In this document: positions 29,482-33,533 of the stretch, piece after piece | Position numbering within the stretch: position 1 is the first letter of the stretch | Layout: every line of letters starts with the position of its first letter | Origin: Rhodoferax sp. | GTDB taxonomy: Bacteria > Pseudomonadota > Gammaproteobacteria > Burkholderiales > Burkholderiaceae_C | DNA: 33,533 nt | Assembly: GCA_026224975.1 (NCBI GenBank) | Contig: JAMFRW010000059.1 | Span: 1-33,533, forward strand | Direction of reading: 5' to 3' | Position numbers and translations under genes: made by a program | The notes under the pieces: model-generated | Databases searched by the model: none | Told to the model about the DNA's origin: nothing | What the model saw: only the letters and a program-made list of their open reading frames with translations

Positions 29482-29525
29482 GACCCCACTGTATCGAACG
29501 GCCTTTCACCGGTCGATTCCGCCAA

Positions 29526-30917
29526 CTATCTGGTGGAATAAGCCGCGTCCGCCAACTGCGCCGCGAGCCGGTTGTGCCGCTCGATCAGCACCGGCAATTC
29601 CAGTGAGGTGATCTCGCCCGAGCGCACGACGAAGCGGCCGTTGACGATGGAATGTTCTATGCGCGGGACGTTGCAGAACATCAGCGCGGCGAGCGGGTCT
29701 TGCTGGGCCCCGGCCATGCCGATCTGGTTGAGGGAGACGGTGACGATGTCTGCCGCCATGCCGGGCGCGAGGGCGCCGATGTCGTCGCGGTTCAGCACTT
29801 GTGCGCCGCCCAGCGTGGCGATCTCCAAGACCTCGCGTGCTGTCATCGCCGATGGCCCCTTGACGGCGCCATGCGCCACGCGCTGGAGCAGCATCGCGAG
29901 GCGCGCTTCGCCGAGCAGGTGACTGCTGTCGTTAGACGCCGAGCCATCGACCGCGATCGAGACGGGCACACCCGCATCACGCATCTCGCGGATGGGCGCG
30001 ATGCCCGAGGCGAGCCGCATGTTGGAGCACGGGCAGTGCGCCACGCCGGTGCCGGTGCGGGCAAATTGCGCAATGCCCGATGCATCGAGCTTGACGCAAT
30101 GGGCGCACCACACATCGTGGCCCAGCCAGCCGAGTTGTTCGGCGTACTCGGCCGGCGTGCAGCCGAACTTCTCGCGGGTGTAGGCGATGTCGTTGTCGTT
30201 TTCGGCCAGGTGGGTGTGCAGGGAGACGCGGTGCTCGGCGCCGAAACTGCGGGCGAGCAAGGCCGAGTCACGCATCAGCTCGCGGCTGACGGAGAACGGC
30301 GAGCATGGCGCCACCACCACTCGCTGCATCGCAAAGCGGCCGGGGTTGTGCCAGCGTTCGATGAGGCGCTGGGTGTCTTTCAGGATCGAGGCTTCGTCTT
30401 CGACGACGCTGTCGGGCGGCAGGCCGCCCAAACTCTGGCCGACGCTCATGGAGCCACGCGCCGCGTGGAAGCGCATGCCGATCTCTTGCGCGCCTTCGAT
30501 GCTGTCTTCGAGCCGAACGCCGTTGGGGTAAATGTAGAGATGGTCGCTGCTGGTGGTGCAACCCGAGAGCAAGAGTTCCGCCATCGCGGTCTGCGTACTC
30601 ACCTTGACCATCTCGGGCGTCAAATTAGCCCAGATCGGGTACAGCCCCTGCAACCAGCCGAACAGCTCGCAGTCCTGCACCTGCGGCACTGCGCGGGTGA
30701 GGGTTTGGTACATGTGATGATGGGTGTTGACGAGGCCGGGGATGACGATCTGGTCGGTGGCGTCGATCACCTCATCCGCAGTTTGTGGCAGCTGATCCGT
30801 TGTTCCCACCGCCTCGATGGCGTGGTCGCGGACGAAGACTGCGCCGTTGGGGATTTCGCGGCGTTGAGCGTCCATGGTGACGACCACTCGCGCGTTTTTG
30901 ATGAGTAGCGTGGGCAT
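29526..30917 (-). CDS. 8-oxoguanine deaminase-like amidohydrolase (AtzB/TrzA superfamily)
   Basis: PGLVNTHHHMYQTLTRAVPQVQDCELFGWLQGLYPIWANL, HTHLAENDNDIAYT, AHCVKLD, and SIAVDGSASNDSSHLLGEARLAMLLQR motifs; located next to purine genes. Confidence 0.88.
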   Translation of the reverse strand: MPTLLIKNARVVVTMDAQRREIPNGAVFVRDHAIEAVGTTDQLPQTADEVIDATDQIVIPGLVNTHHHMYQTLTRAVPQVQDCELFGWLQGLYPIWANLTPEMVKVSTQTAMAELLLSGCTTSSDHLYIYPNGVRLEDSIEGAQEIGMRFHAARGSMSVGQSLGGLPPDSVVEDEASILKDTQRLIERWHNPGRFAMQRVVVAPCSPFSVSRELMRDSALLARSFGAEHRVSLHTHLAENDNDIAYTREKFGCTPAEYAEQLGWLGHDVWCAHCVKLDASGIAQFARTGTGVAHCPCSNMRLASGIAPIREMRDAGVPVSIAVDGSASNDSSHLLGEARLAMLLQRVAHGAVKGPSAMTAREVLEIATLGGAQVLNRDDIGALAPGMAADIVTVSLNQIGMAGAQQDPLAALMFCNVPRIEHSIVNGRFVVRSGEITSLELPVLIERHNRLAAQLADAAYSTR

Positions 30918-30982
30918 GGTGGTCGGTGGTTGTCGGTGGTGGTCGTGGCGTTGTTAGTGTTCGCGGCTTCGGTGGTTCCCGT

Positions 30983-31053
30983 GGCAGGGCATGGGGCCGC
31001 CGCCTCCGTTCAGGGAATTCTTATTCACTCCGGCGACGGCCCCATACCCTGCC
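30983..31053 (-). other. Intergenic RNA stem-loop, 22-bp arms (20 Watson-Crick plus 2 G-U on the minus strand), 27-nt loop
   Basis: GGCAGGGCATGGGGCCGCCGCC (30983-31004) versus GGCGACGGCCCCATACCCTGCC (31032-31053). Confidence 0.8.
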
Positions 31054-31094
31054 CACCGGAGGACTCGCTGGCGTTGAGGAGCGCAAGAAGAGTT

Positions 31095-32612
31095 TCAGTG
31101 AGCTTCCGCCATCTTCGCCGCGGCAACAGCATCCTCCGCCCCACCCTTGCTGCCGTTGAAGTAGAGGTTCAAGGCGACAGCGGCGATGGCGGTCAGCAAG
31201 ATGCCCGACTCCAGCAAGGGAGCCAATGCATGCGGCATCTGCTGGCTCCAGCGCGGGGCCACGAGCGGGATCATGCCGGCACCGATGCTGATGGCGACGA
31301 TGTAGAGGTTGTGGCGGTTGGTCTTGAAATCGACGTTGGCCAGGATGCGGATGCCGGTCGCGGCCACCATGCCGAACATCACCAGGCCGGCGCCGCCCAA
31401 CACGAATTGCGGCACCGACTCCACCAGCGCGCCCATCTTCGGCAACAGCCCCAGCACGATCATGATGATGCCTGCCGCCACGCAGACGAAGCGGCTGCGC
31501 ACGCCGGTCACGCCCACCAGGCCCACGTTCTGCGAGAAGCTGGTGTAGGGGAAGGTGTTGAAGATGCCGCCGATCAAAGTGCCCAGGCCATCGGTGCGCA
31601 GGCCGGCGGCGAGTTCGGTTTGCGAGAGCGGTTTGTCGGTGATGTCGGAGAGCGCCAGGAACATGCCGGTCGATTCGATCATCACGACGACCATCACCAG
31701 CGTCATCGTCAGCACCATCACCAGATCGAAGGTCGGTGCGCCGAAGGCAAAAGGTGTTACCACATCGAACCAGTGCGCCTTGCCCACTTTCTCGAAGCTC
31801 ATCTTGCCCATGCCGACCGCGAGGATGCAGCCGGCGACGATCCCCAGCAGCACCGAGATGTTGGCCAGGAAGCCGCGTGAGTAGCGCGTGATCAGCAGGA
31901 TCACCACCAGCACGAAGGCTGCGATCGCCATGTTGTCGAGAGCGGCGTAGTTGGGGTTGTCGATCATCGGGATCGGGCCGAGCTTCAAAGCCGGCGCGCT
32001 GGCACTTACACCCGCAGCCGCGGCCGACGCCGTGGCTGCTGCTGCGCTCGCCTTTGCGCCATCGACCATAGCCACCAGCTTGGGCACATCCACGCTCTGC
32101 GCCATCGGCGGCACGCCGCCCATCGCCCAGCCGATGCCCACGCGCATCAGGCTGATGCCGATGACCGCGATGATGGTGCCGGTGACCACCGGTGGGAAGA
32201 AGCGCAGCAGCCGGCTCACGATCGGCGCGATCAGCATCGCCAGAATGCCCGCGCCGATGATGGCGCCGAAGATCGCCCTGGCCCCATCGGTCCCCGGCAC
32301 CGCATTGGCCATGGCGACCATCGGGCCGACCGACGCGAAGGTCACGCCCATCATGACCGGCAACTTGATGCCGAAATAGCGGCCGAAGCCCAGCGACTGG
32401 ATCAGCGTGACGAGGCCGCAGCAAAACAGGTCGGCCGAGATGAGCTGCACCACCTGGTCGGGCGAGAGCTTCAAGGCGCGGCCAACGATCAAGGGCACCG
32501 CCACTGCGCCGGCATACATCACCAGCACGTGTTGCAGACCGAGCGCGGCCAGCCGCGGCGTGGGGAGTCTTTCATCGACGGGGTGGACGGCGGTGGGTTG
32601 CATCGTGGCCAT
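31095..32612 (-). CDS. NCS2 family nucleobase:cation symporter (xanthine/urate/uracil type)
   Basis: 505-aa; LGLQHVLVMYAGAVAVPLIVGRALKLSPDQVVQLISADLFCCGLVTLIQSLG...VMMGVTFASVGPM...GLVGVTGVRSRFVCVAAGIIMI. Confidence 0.93.
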   Translation of the reverse strand: MATMQPTAVHPVDERLPTPRLAALGLQHVLVMYAGAVAVPLIVGRALKLSPDQVVQLISADLFCCGLVTLIQSLGFGRYFGIKLPVMMGVTFASVGPMVAMANAVPGTDGARAIFGAIIGAGILAMLIAPIVSRLLRFFPPVVTGTIIAVIGISLMRVGIGWAMGGVPPMAQSVDVPKLVAMVDGAKASAAAATASAAAAGVSASAPALKLGPIPMIDNPNYAALDNMAIAAFVLVVILLITRYSRGFLANISVLLGIVAGCILAVGMGKMSFEKVGKAHWFDVVTPFAFGAPTFDLVMVLTMTLVMVVVMIESTGMFLALSDITDKPLSQTELAAGLRTDGLGTLIGGIFNTFPYTSFSQNVGLVGVTGVRSRFVCVAAGIIMIVLGLLPKMGALVESVPQFVLGGAGLVMFGMVAATGIRILANVDFKTNRHNLYIVAISIGAGMIPLVAPRWSQQMPHALAPLLESGILLTAIAAVALNLYFNGSKGGAEDAVAAAKMAEAH

Positions 32613-32667
32613 GGGTCGCTCTCTCCTTCGGGTCGGGTCGGTTCGAAACAGTCGTGGCGGGTTCAGG

Positions 32668-33533
32668 TCACTTCGTCGGCGCGCCGGCGGTGTACCAGCG
32701 GCCGAGCAGCGCGCGCTCGTCGTCGGTGATCTGCGTGGCGTTGTTCATCGGCATGAGCTTTTGCACCACGGCCTGCTGGTAGATCTGCTGGGTGTGCTTG
32801 GCGATCTCTTCCGGCAGGTCGAGCCGCACGTTCTTGTTGATGACCTGCGCGTTGTGGCACAGCACGCAGCGCTGGGCCAGCACGGCCTGGACCTGCGCAA
32901 AGGTCGGCGGCGGTGCAGCGGCCGCACCGGGTGCAGGCGCGGGCGTCGGGGCCGGCGCGGTGACGACGATGGTGGCGAGCAGGATCAGCGTGCCGATCAC
33001 CGCAAAGCGCCATGGCACCGGCTGCCCGTAGGCCAGCGCCTTGTGGCGCAGCACGAACGAAGTGCGGATGAGCGCACCGCCCAGCATGATGGCCACCAGC
33101 ACCAGCCAGTTGTATTTGCCTGTGTAGGCGAAGCCATAGTGGTTGCTCAGCATCGCGAAGATCACTGGCAGCGTGAAGTAGGTGTTGTGCACGCTGCGCT
33201 GCTTGCCGCGCTGGCCGTGGATCGGGTCGATGGGTTCACCGGCGCGCAGGCAGGCCACGACCTTGCGCTGCCCGGGAATGATCCAGAAGAACACGTTACC
33301 GCTCATCGTCGTGGCGATCATCGCGCCCACCAGCAGGAAGGCGGCGCGCCCGGCGAACAGGTGGCAGGAGAGCCACGAGGCGAATACGATGAAGACGAAG
33401 ATCAACACGCCGACGATGACATCGCCGTTCTTCATGCGGCCGAAGGTGCGGCAGATGGTGTCGTAGATCAGCCAGAAGGCGACGAAGAAGCCGAGCGCCG
33501 TGGTCACCACTTCCATCGGCCGCCAGTCGAACA
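32668..33533 (-). CDS. puuD: Membrane urate oxidase/hydroxylase PuuD with C-terminal cytochrome c domain; 5' end beyond window
   Basis: Frame open to window edge; WIIPGQRKVVACLRAGEPIDPIHGQRGKQRSVHNTYFTLPVIFAMLSNHYGF...VLAQRCVLCHNAQVINKNVRLDLPEEIAKHTQQIYQQAVVQKLMPMNNATQITDDERALLGRW (CxxCH heme motif). Confidence 0.92.
   Translation of the reverse strand, partial: FDWRPMEVVTTALGFFVAFWLIYDTICRTFGRMKNGDVIVGVLIFVFIVFASWLSCHLFAGRAAFLLVGAMIATTMSGNVFFWIIPGQRKVVACLRAGEPIDPIHGQRGKQRSVHNTYFTLPVIFAMLSNHYGFAYTGKYNWLVLVAIMLGGALIRTSFVLRHKALAYGQPVPWRFAVIGTLILLATIVVTAPAPTPAPAPGAAAAPPPTFAQVQAVLAQRCVLCHNAQVINKNVRLDLPEEIAKHTQQIYQQAVVQKLMPMNNATQITDDERALLGRWYTAGAPTK

Noticed and set aside
29652-30908. 418-aa plus-strand ORF opposite the 8-oxoguanine deaminase
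   Set aside because: Antisense shadow frame of a strongly supported amidohydrolase.

Overview
A 33.5 kb GC-rich chromosomal segment, probably from a Burkholderiales-type betaproteobacterium (inferred from gene content and composition). The backbone is a purine salvage and catabolism neighbourhood. It contains a nucleoside/purine-type ABC transporter (two permeases and an ATPase), an AzgA-type NCS2 permease, guanine deaminase, a LysR regulator, xdhA/xdhB/xdhC, an 8-oxoguanine deaminase-like amidohydrolase, a xanthine/uracil-type NCS2 permease, and a PuuD-type membrane urate oxidase with a C-terminal cytochrome c domain (cut by the window end). A glyoxylate-to-glycerate module (gcl, hyi, glxR, glycerate 2-kinase) sits in the middle. 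Between these are unrelated-looking genes: an orphan PrsT-like TPR lipoprotein, LysR and GntR regulators, DctA, an orphan ModA-like binding protein, a 1-Cys peroxiredoxin, a tautomerase, a class II aldolase, an MtfA peptidase, a YjfB-like small protein, a voltage-gated-type ion channel with a zinc-ribbon tail, and a DUF4160/DUF2442 pair. The least explained signals are non-coding: (1) a 480-bp gap inside the ABC operon made of consecutive perfect hairpins enclosed by a 20-bp inverted repeat; (2) a 103-bp dispersed repeat, two copies about 91% identical, each starting exactly at the TGA stop codon of a different gene; (3) a 22-bp stem between the NCS2 permease and 8-oxoguanine deaminase genes whose two mismatches become G-U pairs only in the transcribed-strand RNA, followed by a C-rich, G-poor leader; (4) a compound CTTG/CAAG palindrome upstream of dctA next to a GntR gene. 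No tRNA, rRNA, IS element, or CRISPR array was recognised.
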